Origin: Pseudonocardia broussonetiae
GTDB taxonomy: Bacteria > Actinomycetota > Actinomycetes > Mycobacteriales > Pseudonocardiaceae
NCBI RefSeq assembly: GCF_013155125.1
Contig: NZ_CP053564.1
Coordinates: 2,239,501 to 2,303,500 of the forward strand
Length of the DNA: 64,000 nt
Reading direction: 5' to 3'
The position numbers were made by a program, and so were the translations under genes. Positions 16,245 through 25,951 of this stretch are shown one piece after another (positions within the stretch are counted from its first letter, which is position 1; each line of letters opens with the position of its first letter). Below the pieces are notes generated by a model that did not search any database, was not told the origin of the DNA, and saw only the letters and a program-made list of their open reading frames with translations.

Positions 16245-16703
16245 TCACACCGCGTCGGCGCCGATCGTGTTGCGCATCCGCTTCAGCAGAGCCATCTGCT
16301 CGCGGGTGAGCGACGACCGGGCCGCCGCGTGGATCTCGCCGTGGTTGCTGTGCAGCGGGATGTCGGCCTTCCCGCTGGCGGACACCTGCGCCATCGACCA
16401 CCGGGAGAACGTCCGCTCGTCCCAGGTGCCTTCCTCGACGATGGTGACGTCGGTGTGCCGTTCGTCGCTGTTGATGCTGTCGAACAGCGACCGCACCGCT
16501 GCCTCGTCGCCCTCGAGGGCCTGGACGAAGTAGTGATCGGTGATCAGCAGGGCGCCGGTGACGCGCGCCGCCTTGTTGCGGGACCGGGCGACGTCGAAGA
16601 TGCGCGCGAGCACCTTCGGTCGATCCTCGGCCGGAATCCTGCTGTGACTCCGGTAGACGAGCCGGAAGACGGGTTCGGATTCGCCGGGGCTCGCCGCAGT
16701 CAT
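16245..16703 (-). CDS. BLUF-domain blue-light sensor
   Basis: 152 residues. The whole BLUF fold is present: FRLVYRSHSRI (Tyr17), VARSRNKAARVTGALLITDHYFVQALEG (Asn43, Gln61), DERHTDVTI and RTFSRWSMAQV (Trp before Met). The Tyr-Asn-Gln spacing equals that of AppA (21/45/63). BLUF proteins bind FAD and signal by a hydrogen-bond switch around Gln. After the domain only a short helical C-terminus remains (SSLTREQMALLKRMRN), so it is a stand-alone short BLUF that must act on a separate partner, not seen nearby. ATG 16703 has GGAAGG upstream. Confidence 0.9.
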   Translation of the reverse strand: MTAASPGESEPVFRLVYRSHSRIPAEDRPKVLARIFDVARSRNKAARVTGALLITDHYFVQALEGDEAAVRSLFDSINSDERHTDVTIVEEGTWDERTFSRWSMAQVSASGKADIPLHSNHGEIHAAARSSLTREQMALLKRMRNTIGADAV

Positions 16704-16988
16704 CGTCGACCTTCCGTCACCGGGAATCTGGCGTGGGGCAGGGTAGCGCAGAACCCGGTCCCGGCCATAGCACGCCGAGGCCCTCAGTGCCATGTCTGGA
16801 GATGCGCGCTACGCCGTGCGCACTGCAGGACGCGGGCCGGCCGCTGCCGGTCACGGTGCCGAGGGGCAGGCGCACCGCCCGGTGGGTACGAGTGCGCGGC
16901 AGGTGCGCCGGGGGGCGTGCGCAGTGCGCGGGGGAGGGTGTGACGGGTTCGGTCACGGCCGGATCACGACGGGCAGTAGCCTGCAGCC
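16704..16988. other. 285-bp divergent intergenic region
   Basis: It lies between the leftward BLUF gene and the rightward ppx gene and must hold both promoters. Overlapping frames are present on both strands but lack domains. I could not pick promoter boxes with confidence. Confidence 0.4.
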
Positions 16989-18014
16989 GTGCGCCTGGGT
17001 GTGCTCGACGTCGGTTCCAACACCGTCCACCTGCTGGTGGTGGACGCGCACCGCGGCGGCCACCCCACGCCCATGACCTCGGAGAAGGACGAGCTGCGCC
17101 TCGCCGAGAACCTCGACGCCGACGGCGCGCTCACCCCGGCCGGGGCCGACGCGCTCGTCCGGGCCGTCGCGAAGGCCGGCGCCGCGGCCACCGAGGCGGG
17201 CTGCGCCGACGTCCTCGCGTTCGCCACCTCCGCCCTGCGCGACGCCACCAACTCCGCCGCCGTGCTCGCCCGCGTCCGCGACGAGACCGGCGTCCGGCTG
17301 CAGGTGCTGCCCGGTGACGACGAGGCGCGGTACACGTTCCTCGCGGTCCGGCGCTGGTACGGCTGGTCGGCCGGACGCCTGCTCGTGCTCGACATCGGCG
17401 GCGGGTCGCTGGAGCTCGCGGCCGGGCGCGACGAGCACCCCGCCGTGGCCGCGTCGCTGCCCCTGGGCGCGGGACGCCTGACGCGCGAGTGGTTCCGCTC
17501 CGACCCGCCCTCGCGCCGGGAGATCGACGCCCTGCGCGCCCACCTCGACGCCGAGCTCGCCCCCGTCGCGCGGCGGCTGCGCCGGGCCGGTGCGCCGGAG
17601 CTCGCGGTCGGCACGTCGAAGACGTTCCGGTCGCTGGCCCGCCTCACCGGGGCCGCGCCGTCGAGCGAGGGGCCGCGGGTGCGGCGCGCGCTGACCGACG
17701 TCGGGCTCCGCCAGCTCGCCGCGTTCATCACGCGGATGTCGGCGGGCGACCTCGCCGAGCTGGAGGGCGTCAGCGCCAGCCGCGCGCACCAGCTGGTGGC
17801 CGGCGCGCTCGTCGCCGAGGCCGCCATGCGCGCCCTGCAGATCACGCAGCTGGAGATCTGCCCGTGGGCCCTGCGGGAGGGCGTCATCCTCCGGCGGCTC
17901 GACACGCTGGAGGGCTCCGCCCGCCCGCCCTCGGCACAGACCGACCGCTCGGCGCAGGACGCGCCGGACGGACTTGGACGCTTGACGTCGTACGAGGCAC
18001 GGTGTACTGGATGA
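16989..18014 (+). CDS. ppx: Exopolyphosphatase / GppA family phosphatase
   Basis: 341 residues from GTG. The actin-like ATPase fold motifs are clear: [17 protein letters not shown] (phosphate 1), [29 protein letters not shown] and [17 protein letters not shown] (phosphate 2), [13 protein letters not shown], and [15 protein letters not shown]. It hydrolyses polyphosphate or pppGpp. Position after senX3-regX3 matches mycobacterial ppx1, linking it to phosphate metabolism. The stop overlaps the next start (ATGA). Confidence 0.93.
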   Translation: MRLGVLDVGSNTVHLLVVDAHRGGHPTPMTSEKDELRLAENLDADGALTPAGADALVRAVAKAGAAATEAGCADVLAFATSALRDATNSAAVLARVRDETGVRLQVLPGDDEARYTFLAVRRWYGWSAGRLLVLDIGGGSLELAAGRDEHPAVAASLPLGAGRLTREWFRSDPPSRREIDALRAHLDAELAPVARRLRRAGAPELAVGTSKTFRSLARLTGAAPSSEGPRVRRALTDVGLRQLAAFITRMSAGDLAELEGVSASRAHQLVAGALVAEAAMRALQITQLEICPWALREGVILRRLDTLEGSARPPSAQTDRSAQDAPDGLGRLTSYEARCTG

Positions 18015-19693
18015 GTTCCGAGACCGACCACCCCCGTCAGCGCACCGTCGCCGAGCTGCTCGCCGAGCACGGCAGCGGTGGTGCGTCCACCGGTCGGCGT
18101 CGCCGCCGGCGGGAGAGCGACGATCTCGACGAAGGCGCCCCGCCCGGTCCGCCGCCCGCCGCTCCCGCCGACGCGCCGGTCGCGGCCCCGGACCGCTCGG
18201 TCCTGCGCGAGCCGGTGCAGCCCGCCCCGCCGCGGGGCGAGCCGTACGACGCGCGTCCGGGCGCACCGTCCCGGCAGGCCCCGCCGCACCAGAACGGGGC
18301 GCCCCAGAACGGCGGGCCCCAGAACGGCGGGCCCCAGAACGGCGGGCCCCAGAACGGCGGGCCCCAGAACGGCCCGGGGAACCAGAACGCCCCGCAGGCC
18401 CGCAACGGAGCCCCGACGCGGAGCGGCGGGCCGGCGCAGGGCGGTCCGGCCCAGAACGCCCCCGCTCAGAACGCGCCGGCCCAGAACGGCGCACCGCAGA
18501 ACACCCCGACGCAGAACCGCCCGCCGCAGGACGCCCCCACGCAGAACCGCCCGCCGCAGGACGCGGGGCCGCAGGAGGGCCGCAGCGGGACCGCCCCCGG
18601 CACCCAGCCCGCCCCCGGCACCCAGCCCGCCCCCGGCACCCAGCCCCAGAACGGCCAGGCCGGCAACAACCAGGCCCGGAGCGGTGCGGTCCAGGACGGC
18701 GCCCGCCAGGACGTCGCCCGTCAGGACGGCCCGGGCCAGGACGGTGCGCGCTACGACGGGCCGCCGCAGGACGGGACGGCCCACGACGGGACGGCGCAGG
18801 ACGGGACGGCCCAGTACCGCGCGGTCACCCCCGGCGCGGCTCCCGACGGCGTGACGCGCAACGGCCCGGCGGCCCAGCAGGCCCCCACCCGCCCCGCGGC
18901 CCCGCCCGCACGCCCGCCGGCCGCGCCCCCCGTCACCGCGCAGCCGAGCCTCGCGAAGGGGGCGCCCCAGGGCCCCGCCGCCGCGCCCGAGCGCGACCGG
19001 CCCACCGACGTCATGCCGCGCTACCGCGACGACGACCCGGTGGAGGAGGACCTCTTCACCCGCCCGATCCCGAAGCAGGCGCCGGCCGACGACGACGCCG
19101 ACGAGGGCCCCTCGACCATGGTCGGCGTCGCGCCGGTCGGGGCCGAGGACTGGCACCGCGCCCGCACCGACGACGCCCGCCGCGACGGCGCGGCAACCGA
19201 TCTCGAGGAGGACGGCCTCGAGAGCACCGGCTACCACCCGGCCGGTTTCGACGACGCCGACGACCGCGGATTCGACGATCGGGGCTTCGACGACCGGGGC
19301 TTCGACGACCGGGCCCCGGTCCGCCCCGGCGAGGGCCCCGCGGGCCTCGGCGGCCGCCCGCTCGACGCCGACGACGACGTCCCGCCCCCGCGCGAGCGCC
19401 GGCTGGGCCGCGGCTCCTCGGCCCGCGAGGGCGCCTCGACCGGGTGGGCCGCGGTCGTGGTGCAGTGGATCGCCGGTGCGCTCGGCGGGGCCGTGCTGTG
19501 GGTGCTGTTCCGGTTCCTGTGGCGCAACCTGCCCGTCGTCGCGCTCGCCTCGGCCGTGCTCGTCACGGTCGGTCTCGTCGTGGTCGTCCGCGCCCTGCTG
19601 CACAACGACGACCGGCGCACGACCGTCTTCGCCGTGCTCGTCGGCCTCCTCCTGACCGTGTCGCCCGCGATCCTGGTACTCATGGGCAGATGA
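18011..19693 (+). CDS. Disordered Q/N/P/G-rich protein with C-terminal membrane helices
   Basis: 560 residues. A short conserved head ([14 protein letters not shown], then RRRRRR) is followed by ~400 residues of low complexity: PQNGG, PAQNA, APGTQP and RQDG-type repeats in the middle and FDDRG repeats near 415-435. The C-terminal ~90 residues are hydrophobic with two or three helices ([66 protein letters not shown]). Its position after ppx corresponds to the mycobacterial conserved membrane protein Rv0497. Function unknown; the tail-anchored, cytoplasmic prion-like tract is unusual. It overlaps both neighbours by four bases. Confidence 0.85.
   Translation: MSSETDHPRQRTVAELLAEHGSGGASTGRRRRRRESDDLDEGAPPGPPPAAPADAPVAAPDRSVLREPVQPAPPRGEPYDARPGAPSRQAPPHQNGAPQNGGPQNGGPQNGGPQNGGPQNGPGNQNAPQARNGAPTRSGGPAQGGPAQNAPAQNAPAQNGAPQNTPTQNRPPQDAPTQNRPPQDAGPQEGRSGTAPGTQPAPGTQPAPGTQPQNGQAGNNQARSGAVQDGARQDVARQDGPGQDGARYDGPPQDGTAHDGTAQDGTAQYRAVTPGAAPDGVTRNGPAAQQAPTRPAAPPARPPAAPPVTAQPSLAKGAPQGPAAAPERDRPTDVMPRYRDDDPVEEDLFTRPIPKQAPADDDADEGPSTMVGVAPVGAEDWHRARTDDARRDGAATDLEEDGLESTGYHPAGFDDADDRGFDDRGFDDRGFDDRAPVRPGEGPAGLGGRPLDADDDVPPPRERRLGRGSSAREGASTGWAAVVVQWIAGALGGAVLWVLFRFLWRNLPVVALASAVLVTVGLVVVVRALLHNDDRRTTVFAVLVGLLLTVSPAILVLMGR
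18290..18379 (+). repeat. 15-bp tandem repeat inside the disordered protein gene
   Basis: CAGAACGGCGGGCCC is repeated head to tail, with four exact copies from 18305 to 18364 and degenerate copies at each end; it encodes QNGGP units. Such tandem tracts can change copy number by slippage without breaking the frame. A second tract of about 18-bp units lies near 18598-18650 (APGTQP). Confidence 0.85.
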
Positions 19694-20496
19694 GGCTCTC
19701 GCCGCCCGTCGCCCTGTCGACGGCATCGGTCTACCCGGAACCGGTCGCCGCGGGGTTCGAGGTGGCGGCGGAGCTGGGGTACGACGGCGTCGAGCTGATG
19801 GTGTGGTCGGACCCGGTGAGCCAGGACGTCGCCGCCGTCGACCGCCTGGCCCAGCGCCACGGCGTTCCCGTCCTCGCCGTGCACGCGCCCTGCCTGGCCG
19901 TGACGCAGCGCGTGTGGGGCGCCGACCCGATCGTCCGCATCCGCCGCTCCGTCGAGGCCGCGGCGCAGCTGGGGGCGTCCACGGTCGTGCTGCACCCGCC
20001 GTTCCGCTGGCAGCGCCGCTACGCCGCGCAGTTCGCCGACGAGGTGGCGCGCGCGGGCGAGTACAGCGGCGTGGCGCTCGCCGTCGAGAACATGTTCCCG
20101 CTGCGGCGCGGGGCGATCCGCACGGTGCCCTACAGCCCCGGCTACGACCCCACCGACGTCGGGCACGCCCACTACACGCTCGACCTCTCCCACACCGCCG
20201 CCGCGGGCTCCGACACCCTTGCGATGCTCGAGCGCATGGGGGAGCGGCTCACGCACCTGCACCTCACCGACGGCAGCGGCGCCCCCCGCGACGAGCACCT
20301 CGTGCCCGGGCGCGGCACGCAGCCGTGCGCGGAGGTCTGCGAGCGCCTCGTCGCGTCCGGGTTCGCCGGGGTGGTGGTGCTGGAGGTCAGCACGCGCCGC
20401 TGCCGCACCCGCTACGAGCGGACGTCGCTGCTGGCCGAGTCGCTGCTGTTCGCGCGGCTGCACCTGCAGGCCGCGCCCGACCCCGCCCTGTCCTAG
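19690..20496 (+). CDS. Sugar phosphate isomerase/epimerase (TIM barrel)
   Basis: 268 residues. The AP-endonuclease-2 barrel is read from VALSTASVYPEPVAAGFEVAAELGYDGVELMVW, VLAVHAPCLAVTQRVWG, STVVLHPPFRW, VALAVENMFP (metal Glu), YTLDLSHTAAAG (Asp/His), LTHLHLTDGSG and VVVLEVSTRR. In mycobacteria the homologue sits in the same place between ppx/Rv0497 and proC. The substrate is not known. The ATG overlaps the previous stop (ATGA), so the ppx-membrane protein-isomerase genes form one operon. Confidence 0.85.
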   Translation: MRLSPPVALSTASVYPEPVAAGFEVAAELGYDGVELMVWSDPVSQDVAAVDRLAQRHGVPVLAVHAPCLAVTQRVWGADPIVRIRRSVEAAAQLGASTVVLHPPFRWQRRYAAQFADEVARAGEYSGVALAVENMFPLRRGAIRTVPYSPGYDPTDVGHAHYTLDLSHTAAAGSDTLAMLERMGERLTHLHLTDGSGAPRDEHLVPGRGTQPCAEVCERLVASGFAGVVVLEVSTRRCRTRYERTSLLAESLLFARLHLQAAPDPALS

Positions 20497-20557
20497 GAGC
20501 ACCCTCCTCGGCGCGCATCACACCGGCCGCGCGGCGGTGGCGTGGTAGAGCTTTCCC

Positions 20558-21385
20558 ATGACCACGACGGGTACCGCGACGGCACCGTTCCGCCGCGCCA
20601 TCGCCATCGACGACCTGGGTGACGGCCGCTTCGGCGCCGAGCTCGGCCCGCACTGGACGGTGGGCCCCAAGGCGCACGGCGGGCTGCTGATGGTGCTGCT
20701 CGCGCAGGCCGGGCTCGCCCGCCTCGCCGCCGACGCCCCCGGCGCGGCCCCCGACCCCCTCGCGGTCGCGGCCGACTTCCTGCGCGCCCCCGACCCCGGC
20801 CCCGTCGAGCTGACGACGGAGGTCCTCAAGCTGGGGCGCACGGTGTCGGTCGTGCAGGTGCGGATGAGCCAGGGCGGCAAGGCGATGCTCGCGGCCACCG
20901 TCACCGGCGGCACGCTGCCCGACGCCGAGCCGCACTACGCCGACCTGCCCGACCTCCCGGCCGACCCGCCCGCTGACGCGTTCGACCCGGGCTCGCAGGA
21001 GAAGGCGGTGTTCGGCCTGTCCTCCTCGTGCGACCTGCGCTTCGACCAGGCGTCCATGCCGTTCGCGCGCCGCGAGCAGGGCCCGCCGGTCGTGCGCGGC
21101 TGGACCCGCCCCCGCGACGAGCCCACCGACGTCCTGTTCGCGATGCTCGCCGGCGACATCCTGCCGCCCACCGTGTTCAACGTGACCGGCCGCTTCGGCT
21201 GGGCCCCCACCGTCCAGCTGACGGCCCTGCTCCGCGCGAAGCCCGCCCCCGGCTGGCTGCGGGTGGAGTCGCGGTCGCGGACGGTCGCCGGCACCTGGTT
21301 CGACGAGGACGCCACCGTCGTCGACGCGGCGGGCCGGCTGGTCTGCCAGGCCCGCCAGCTCGCGCTGGCCCCGCTGACCGACTGA
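20558..21385 (+). CDS. Acyl-CoA thioesterase-like double hotdog protein
   Basis: 275 residues. Two hotdog-like halves are seen: WTVGPKAHGGLLMVLLAQAGLARLA ... PVELTTEVLKLGRTVSVVQVRMSQGGKAMLAATVTGG, and a second half ending WFDEDATVVDAAGRLVCQARQLALAP. This is the TesB/thioesterase-like family; substrates are probably acyl-CoA. It lies 61 bases after the isomerase and 35 before proC, in the same direction, and may share their transcript. Confidence 0.82.
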   Translation: MTTTGTATAPFRRAIAIDDLGDGRFGAELGPHWTVGPKAHGGLLMVLLAQAGLARLAADAPGAAPDPLAVAADFLRAPDPGPVELTTEVLKLGRTVSVVQVRMSQGGKAMLAATVTGGTLPDAEPHYADLPDLPADPPADAFDPGSQEKAVFGLSSSCDLRFDQASMPFARREQGPPVVRGWTRPRDEPTDVLFAMLAGDILPPTVFNVTGRFGWAPTVQLTALLRAKPAPGWLRVESRSRTVAGTWFDEDATVVDAAGRLVCQARQLALAPLTD

Positions 21386-21420
21386 TCACCGGCGGGGCGG
21401 CCCCGACTACCGTCTCGGCC

Positions 21421-22233
21421 ATGACGCGGATCGCGGTGCTCGGGGCGGGGAAGATCGGGGAGGCCCTGCTGGCCGGGCTGCTGGCGGCCGGGCGGTCGCC
21501 GGGCGACCTGGTGTTCACCGAGCGGCACCCGGAGCGCTCCGCGGAGCTGACGGCCCGCCTGGGCGTGGCCGGGGTGGACGTCGCCGCCGCCGCGGCGCAC
21601 GCCGAGATCGTCGTCATCGCCGTGAAGCCCCAGGACGTCGTGCCGGTGCTCGCCGAGCTCGCGGGCGTGGTGCGCCCCGGCACGCTCGTGGTGTCGCTGT
21701 GCGCGGGCGTCCCGCTGGCCGTCGTCGAGGGGGCGCTGCCCGCCGGCACCGCCGCCGTCCGTGTCATGCCGAACACCCCGATGCTGGTGGGGGAGGCGAT
21801 GAGCGCGCTGTCGGGCGGCGCGCACAGCAGCGAGGAGCAGCTCGCCGCCGTCGAGGAGATGCTCCGGGCCGTCGGGCGCGTCGTCCGGGTCCCGGAGTCG
21901 CAGCAGGACGCGGTCACCGCGCTGTCGGGCTCGGGTCCGGCGTACTTCTTCTTCCTGGTCGAGGCCATGATCGACGCCGGGATCCTGCTCGGCCTGCCGC
22001 GCGCGGTGGCCGCCGACCTCATCGTGCAGTCGGCGTTCGGGGCGGCCCTGATGCTGCGCGAGTCCGACGACCACCCGGTGATCCTGCGCGAGGCCGTCAC
22101 CTCGCCCGCGGGCACGACGATCGCCGCGATCCGGGAGCTGGAGAAGCACGGCGTGCGGGCCGCGCTGATCGCCGCGATCGAGGCGGCGCGCGACCGATCG
22201 GTCGAACTGGGTCGCGCGGCGGCAGGGCGGTGA
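21421..22233 (+). CDS. proC: Pyrroline-5-carboxylate reductase
   Basis: 270 residues. The NAD(P)-binding start RIAVLGAGKIGEALLAGLL, the middle AVRVMPNTPMLVGEAMSALS and the C-terminal ALSGSGPAYFFFLVEAMIDAGILLGLPR and VTSPAGTTIAAIRELE motif are those of ProC. It makes proline from pyrroline-5-carboxylate. The usual mycobacterial neighbour, a small HTH gene, follows. Confidence 0.96.
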   Translation: MTRIAVLGAGKIGEALLAGLLAAGRSPGDLVFTERHPERSAELTARLGVAGVDVAAAAAHAEIVVIAVKPQDVVPVLAELAGVVRPGTLVVSLCAGVPLAVVEGALPAGTAAVRVMPNTPMLVGEAMSALSGGAHSSEEQLAAVEEMLRAVGRVVRVPESQQDAVTALSGSGPAYFFFLVEAMIDAGILLGLPRAVAADLIVQSAFGAALMLRESDDHPVILREAVTSPAGTTIAAIRELEKHGVRAALIAAIEAARDRSVELGRAAAGR

Positions 22234-22381
22234 CCCGATCGGACGACCGCCTCTCACCCTGACGCGGGGCTGAACTGCACGCACGAGTGGCGATGCGTGT
22301 CGAAGTCGTCACAGGGGCACCGCTAAGCTCACGCAGAACACCAGTGCCGTGTCTGGTGACCAGACGAAAGCGGTGAGCGGG

Positions 22382-22585
22382 ATGGCGTCCGAACAGCACG
22401 GGTTCGCCCAGGTGCAGTTCCTGACCGTGGCCGAGGTCGCAGCGACCATGCGGGTCTCGAAGATGACCGTGTACCGCCTCGTGCACTCCGGCGAACTGCC
22501 GGCCGCACGGGTCGGGCGCTCGTTCCGCGTGCCCAAGCCCGCCGTCGAGGACTACCTCCGCAACGCCTACTTCGACGCGGGCTGA
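22382..22585 (+). CDS. Small excisionase-type helix-turn-helix protein
   Basis: 67 residues from ATG 22382; GTG at 22373 or 22349 would lengthen it. The core QFLTVAEVAATMRVSKMTVYRLVHSGELPAARVGRSFRVPKPAVEDYLRNAYFDAG is a MerR-like (excisionase/HTH_17) winged helix that is almost invariant in actinobacteria between proC and the bS22 gene (Rv0500A in M. tuberculosis). It likely binds DNA; the regulon is unknown. It is distinct from the bldC homologue at 48577, which has the same fold. Confidence 0.9.
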   Translation: MASEQHGFAQVQFLTVAEVAATMRVSKMTVYRLVHSGELPAARVGRSFRVPKPAVEDYLRNAYFDAG

Positions 22586-22711
22586 TACCCGCGCGAGTGC
22601 CCCGGTAAGGTGGACCACCGGTCGTCCTCCCGGCCGGCGCCGATCTCCGCACCACCGGCGCCGTGCAGCCGGGCCCGCCCGCTCCACCCGCAGACCAGGA
22701 AGGCACCCAGC

Positions 22712-22813
22712 ATGGGTTCAGTCATCAAGAAGCGCCGCAAGCGGATGTCGAAGAAGAAGCACCGCAAGCTCCTGCGCAAGACCCGCGTGCAGCGTCGCAA
22801 GCTCGGCAAGTGA
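22712..22813 (+). CDS. 30S ribosomal protein bS22
   Basis: 33 residues, very basic: [18 protein letters not shown] then [15 protein letters not shown]. It matches the small bS22 protein seen in the mycobacterial 30S subunit (and the C-terminal AURKAIP1/COX24 domain of mitochondrial ribosomes), differing by about one residue as I recall it. A CAGGAAGG ribosome-binding site precedes the ATG. Such short genes are easily missed. It stands 126 bases after the HTH gene. Confidence 0.93.
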   Translation: MGSVIKKRRKRMSKKKHRKLLRKTRVQRRKLGK

Positions 22814-22961
22814 GGCGGGCCGGCGGGTGACCGCCGGCCGCACCGGGTCCGTGGCCCCCTGTCCCTGCACATCGTGTCGGTGGCCACGACCCGACGCGCG
22901 GTGGGTGCGCAGGGTCTAGCATCGGCCACTCACCGCATCGATCGTTCTTCGGAGTAGGTCC

Positions 22962-23999
22962 GTGACGCCATCTGTCGTGCTCGTCACGGGGGTCAGCCGG
23001 TTCCTCGGCGGGCACCTCGCCGCCCGGCTCGCCGCCAACCCCGACATCGACCGCGTGCTGGGGGTCGACACCGTCCCCCCACCGCGCGACCTCCTGCGCC
23101 GGATGGGCCGCGCCGAGTTCGTGCGCGCCGACATCCGCAACCCGCTCATCTCCAAGGTCATCGAGCACGCCTCCGTCGACACCGTCGTGCACGCGTCGCT
23201 GTCGGCCAACCCCGGGTCGTCCGGGGGGCGCGCCACGATGAAGGAGATGAACGTCATCGGCACGATGCAGCTCCTCGCGGCGTGCCAGAAGGCGCCGTCG
23301 GTGCGGCGCATGGTGCTCAAGTCCACCACCGCGGTGTACGGCTCCAGCCCGCGCGACCCGGCGCTGTTCGACGAGACGACCACGCCGAAGGACCTGCCCT
23401 CGGGCGGCTACGCGAAGGACGCCGTCGAGATCGAGGGCTACCTGCGCGGCTTCGGCCGCCGCCGCCCCGACGTCTCGGTCACCGTGCTGCGGTTCTCCAA
23501 CTTCATCGGCCCGCGCATCGACACGGTGCTCACCCGCTACTTCTCCCTGCCGGTGATCCCCACCGTGCTCGGCTACGACGCCCGCGTGCAGCTGCTGCAC
23601 GAGGAGGACGCCCTCGCGGTCCTGGAGCGCGCCACGAGCCACGACCTGCCCGGCGTGTACAACGTGGCCGCCGACGGCGTCCTGCTGCTCTCCCAGGCCA
23701 TCCGGCGGGCCGGGCGCGTGCCGCTGCCGGTGCCCAGCGGGGCCGTCGGCCCGGTGAGCCGGATCTTCCGCGGCGCGCGGCTCGTCGACTTCTCCCCGGA
23801 GCAGATGCGCTTCCTCAACTTCGGCCGGGTCGTCGACACCGCCCGGCTCCGCAGCCAGTTCGGGTTCACCCCGCGCTGGACCACCACCCAGGCGTTCGAC
23901 GACTACGTCCGCGGCCGCGCCCTGCGCCCCGTGGTCTCGGCCGAGTCCATCGAGACGGTCGAGCGCGGCGTGCTCGCCGCGGCCAGGACGCTGCGATGA
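22962..23999 (+). CDS. NAD-dependent epimerase/dehydratase (extended SDR)
   Basis: 345 residues from GTG. The Rossmann start VVLVTGVSRFLGGHLAARLA, NVIGTMQLLAACQ, STTAVYGSSPRDPALFDE and the catalytic YAKDAVEIE (YxxxK) are present; VLRFSNFIGPRIDTVLTRYF follows. The same position in M. tuberculosis holds Rv0501 (galE2). Probable nucleotide-sugar or related substrate; not certain. It overlaps the acyltransferase start (ATGA), so they act together, likely in envelope glycolipid synthesis. Confidence 0.88.
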   Translation: MTPSVVLVTGVSRFLGGHLAARLAANPDIDRVLGVDTVPPPRDLLRRMGRAEFVRADIRNPLISKVIEHASVDTVVHASLSANPGSSGGRATMKEMNVIGTMQLLAACQKAPSVRRMVLKSTTAVYGSSPRDPALFDETTTPKDLPSGGYAKDAVEIEGYLRGFGRRRPDVSVTVLRFSNFIGPRIDTVLTRYFSLPVIPTVLGYDARVQLLHEEDALAVLERATSHDLPGVYNVAADGVLLLSQAIRRAGRVPLPVPSGAVGPVSRIFRGARLVDFSPEQMRFLNFGRVVDTARLRSQFGFTPRWTTTQAFDDYVRGRALRPVVSAESIETVERGVLAAARTLR

Positions 24000-25006
24000 C
24001 GCCCGCCGACGCGAGGAGGGCCGCCGTGTCCGACGCCCACGTCATCCCGCTGCACGCCGACCGCAGCGGGGCCCGCACCCGCTGGCGCCTCGGCGAGAGC
24101 CGCAGCGCGCCCGCCCCGGAGCCCGAGCCGGTGCCCGCACCCGAGCCCGAGCCGGAGCCCGTCGCGGAGTGGGAGGAGGCGCTCACCGAGGCGCTCGCGT
24201 TCCTGCGCAGGCGGCTCGCGGGCGACTACACCGTCGACGAGTTCGGGTTCGACGCCGAGCTCACCGACAACGTCCTGCTCCCCGCCCTGCGCCCGCTCTA
24301 CGAGCGCTGGTTCCGCGTGGAGACCATCGGGATGCACCACGTGCCCGACACCGGTGGCGCGCTGATCGTCGCCAACCACTCGGGAACGCTGCCGCTGGAC
24401 TCCCTCATGACGGCCGTGGCCCTGCACGACGACCATCCCGCGCAGCGGCACCTGCGGATGCTGGGCGCCGACCTGATGTTCCAGCTGCCCGTCCTGGGCT
24501 CGCTGGCGCGCAAGCAGGGCAGCACGCTGGCCTGCACCCCGGACGCCGAGCGCCTGATGTCGGCGGGCGAGCTCGTCGGCGTGTGGCCGGAGGGCTTCAA
24601 GGGCATCGGCAAGCCGTTCCGCGACCGCTACAAGCTGCAGCGCTTCGGCCGTGGCGGTTTCGTGTCGGCGGCGCTGCGCACCGGCGTGCCGATCATCCCG
24701 TGCTCGATCGTCGGGGCCGAGGAGATCTACCCCAAGATCGGCGAGGTGAAGGCGCTCGCGCGGCTGTTCGGGGCGCCGTACTTCCCCGTCACGCCGCTGT
24801 TCCCGCACCTGGGGCCGCTGGGGCTGATCCCGCTGCCGTCGAAGTGGTACATCGAGTTCGGCGAGCCCATCTGCACCGAGGGCCTGGGCGCCGGCGAGGC
24901 CGACGACCCGATGCTCGTGTTCAACCTGACCGACCAGGTCCGCGAGACGATCCAGCACACGCTCTACCGGCTGCTGTCCCAGCGCCGCAACGCGTTCCTG
25001 GGCTGA
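23996..25006 (+). CDS. Lysophospholipid acyltransferase (PlsC-like) family protein
   Basis: 336 residues. After an N-terminal Pro/Glu-rich tract (APEPEPVPAPEPEPEP, ~40-55) comes the acyltransferase domain: ALIVANHSGTLPLDS carries the catalytic NHSGxxPxD variant of HX4D, then ARKQGSTLAC, VGVWPEGFKGIGKPF (EG motif) and GVPIIPCSIVGAEE. It should acylate a glycerophospholipid or glycolipid. Homologue of M. tuberculosis Rv0502. Coupled to the epimerase gene; the HAD gene converges on it seven bases past the stop. GTG at 24026 is a possible shorter start. Confidence 0.88.
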   Translation: MTPADARRAAVSDAHVIPLHADRSGARTRWRLGESRSAPAPEPEPVPAPEPEPEPVAEWEEALTEALAFLRRRLAGDYTVDEFGFDAELTDNVLLPALRPLYERWFRVETIGMHHVPDTGGALIVANHSGTLPLDSLMTAVALHDDHPAQRHLRMLGADLMFQLPVLGSLARKQGSTLACTPDAERLMSAGELVGVWPEGFKGIGKPFRDRYKLQRFGRGGFVSAALRTGVPIIPCSIVGAEEIYPKIGEVKALARLFGAPYFPVTPLFPHLGPLGLIPLPSKWYIEFGEPICTEGLGAGEADDPMLVFNLTDQVRETIQHTLYRLLSQRRNAFLG

Positions 25007-25013
25007 GAGCGGG

Positions 25014-25904
25014 TCAGCGCCGCCGCACCGCGAGGCCCGCGGCGGCCACCGCGGCCGCACCGATAACCGACGGCACGCCGATCCGGGCGGCCCGGCGGCC
25101 GGTGCGGAAGTCGCGGACCTGCCAGCCGCGCTCGCGGGCGATGTCGCGCAGGGACGCGTCGGGGTTGATCGCCACCGCCGTGCCGACGGCCGAGAGCATC
25201 GGCACGTCGTTGACGGAGTCGGAGTACGCCGTGCAGCGGCGCAGGTCGAGCCCCTCGGACACGGCCAGCGCGCGCACGGCGTGGCCCTTCGCGGGGCCGT
25301 GCAGGATCTCGCCGACGAGCCGCCCGGTGTAGACGCCGTCGACGCTCTCGGCGACGGTGCCCAGCGCGCCGGTGAGGCCCAGGCGCCGCGCGATGATCAG
25401 GGCCAGCTCGACGGGCGTGGCCGTGACGAGCCAGACCCGCTGCCCGGCGTCGAGGTGCATCTGGGCGAGCGCGCGGGTGCCGGCCCAGATGCGGTCGGCC
25501 ATCAGCTCGTCGTAGATCTCCTCGCCCAGCGTGGTGATCTCGTCGACGCTGCGGCCCGCGACGAAGGACAGCGCCGTGTCGCGCCCCGTCGTCGTGGAGT
25601 AGGTGCTCTCCCGGCCGCCGACCCGGAACTTGATCTGCTGCCACGCGAAGCCGGCGAGGTCGGAGCTGGTGAAGAACTTGCGGGCGGCGAGCCCGCGGGC
25701 GAAGTGGAAGATCGACGCGCCGATCATCATGGTGTTGTCGACGTCGAAGAAGGCCGCGGCGGTGAGGTCGGTCAGCGGCACGTCGCCCGGGCCGCTGTCG
25801 CCGGCCGCGACCGCGGCGGCCGCCGAGGCCTCCCCGGCCCGGACGGCCGGGTCGAGCGCCGTCGACGCGTCGATCCCGCGCGGGGCGTCTCCTGCGCCTG
25901 TCAC
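25014..25904 (-). CDS. HAD-IB family phosphatase (SerB1-like)
   Basis: 296 residues. HAD motif I is [14 protein letters not shown] with Asp54 and Asp56; motif II is in [12 protein letters not shown]; the Mg-binding motif is [18 protein letters not shown]. The C1 cap region includes [23 protein letters not shown] hydrophobic C-terminal stretch ([19 protein letters not shown]) may anchor it. It corresponds to mycobacterial Rv0505c (serB1) in place, next to the acyltransferase; the substrate could be a phospholipid or phosphoserine. The N-terminal ~45 residues are low complexity. Confidence 0.87.
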   Translation of the reverse strand: MTGAGDAPRGIDASTALDPAVRAGEASAAAAVAAGDSGPGDVPLTDLTAAAFFDVDNTMMIGASIFHFARGLAARKFFTSSDLAGFAWQQIKFRVGGRESTYSTTTGRDTALSFVAGRSVDEITTLGEEIYDELMADRIWAGTRALAQMHLDAGQRVWLVTATPVELALIIARRLGLTGALGTVAESVDGVYTGRLVGEILHGPAKGHAVRALAVSEGLDLRRCTAYSDSVNDVPMLSAVGTAVAINPDASLRDIARERGWQVRDFRTGRRAARIGVPSVIGAAAVAAAGLAVRRR

Positions 25905-25951
25905 CTGGGCTCCTCGAGGACGACGACGATCGGTGTGCCCACCCTAACGAG

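Noticed and set aside
18290..18379. CRISPR-like array
   Set aside because: Direct 15-base repeats have no unique spacers and encode PQNGG in frame within a gene.
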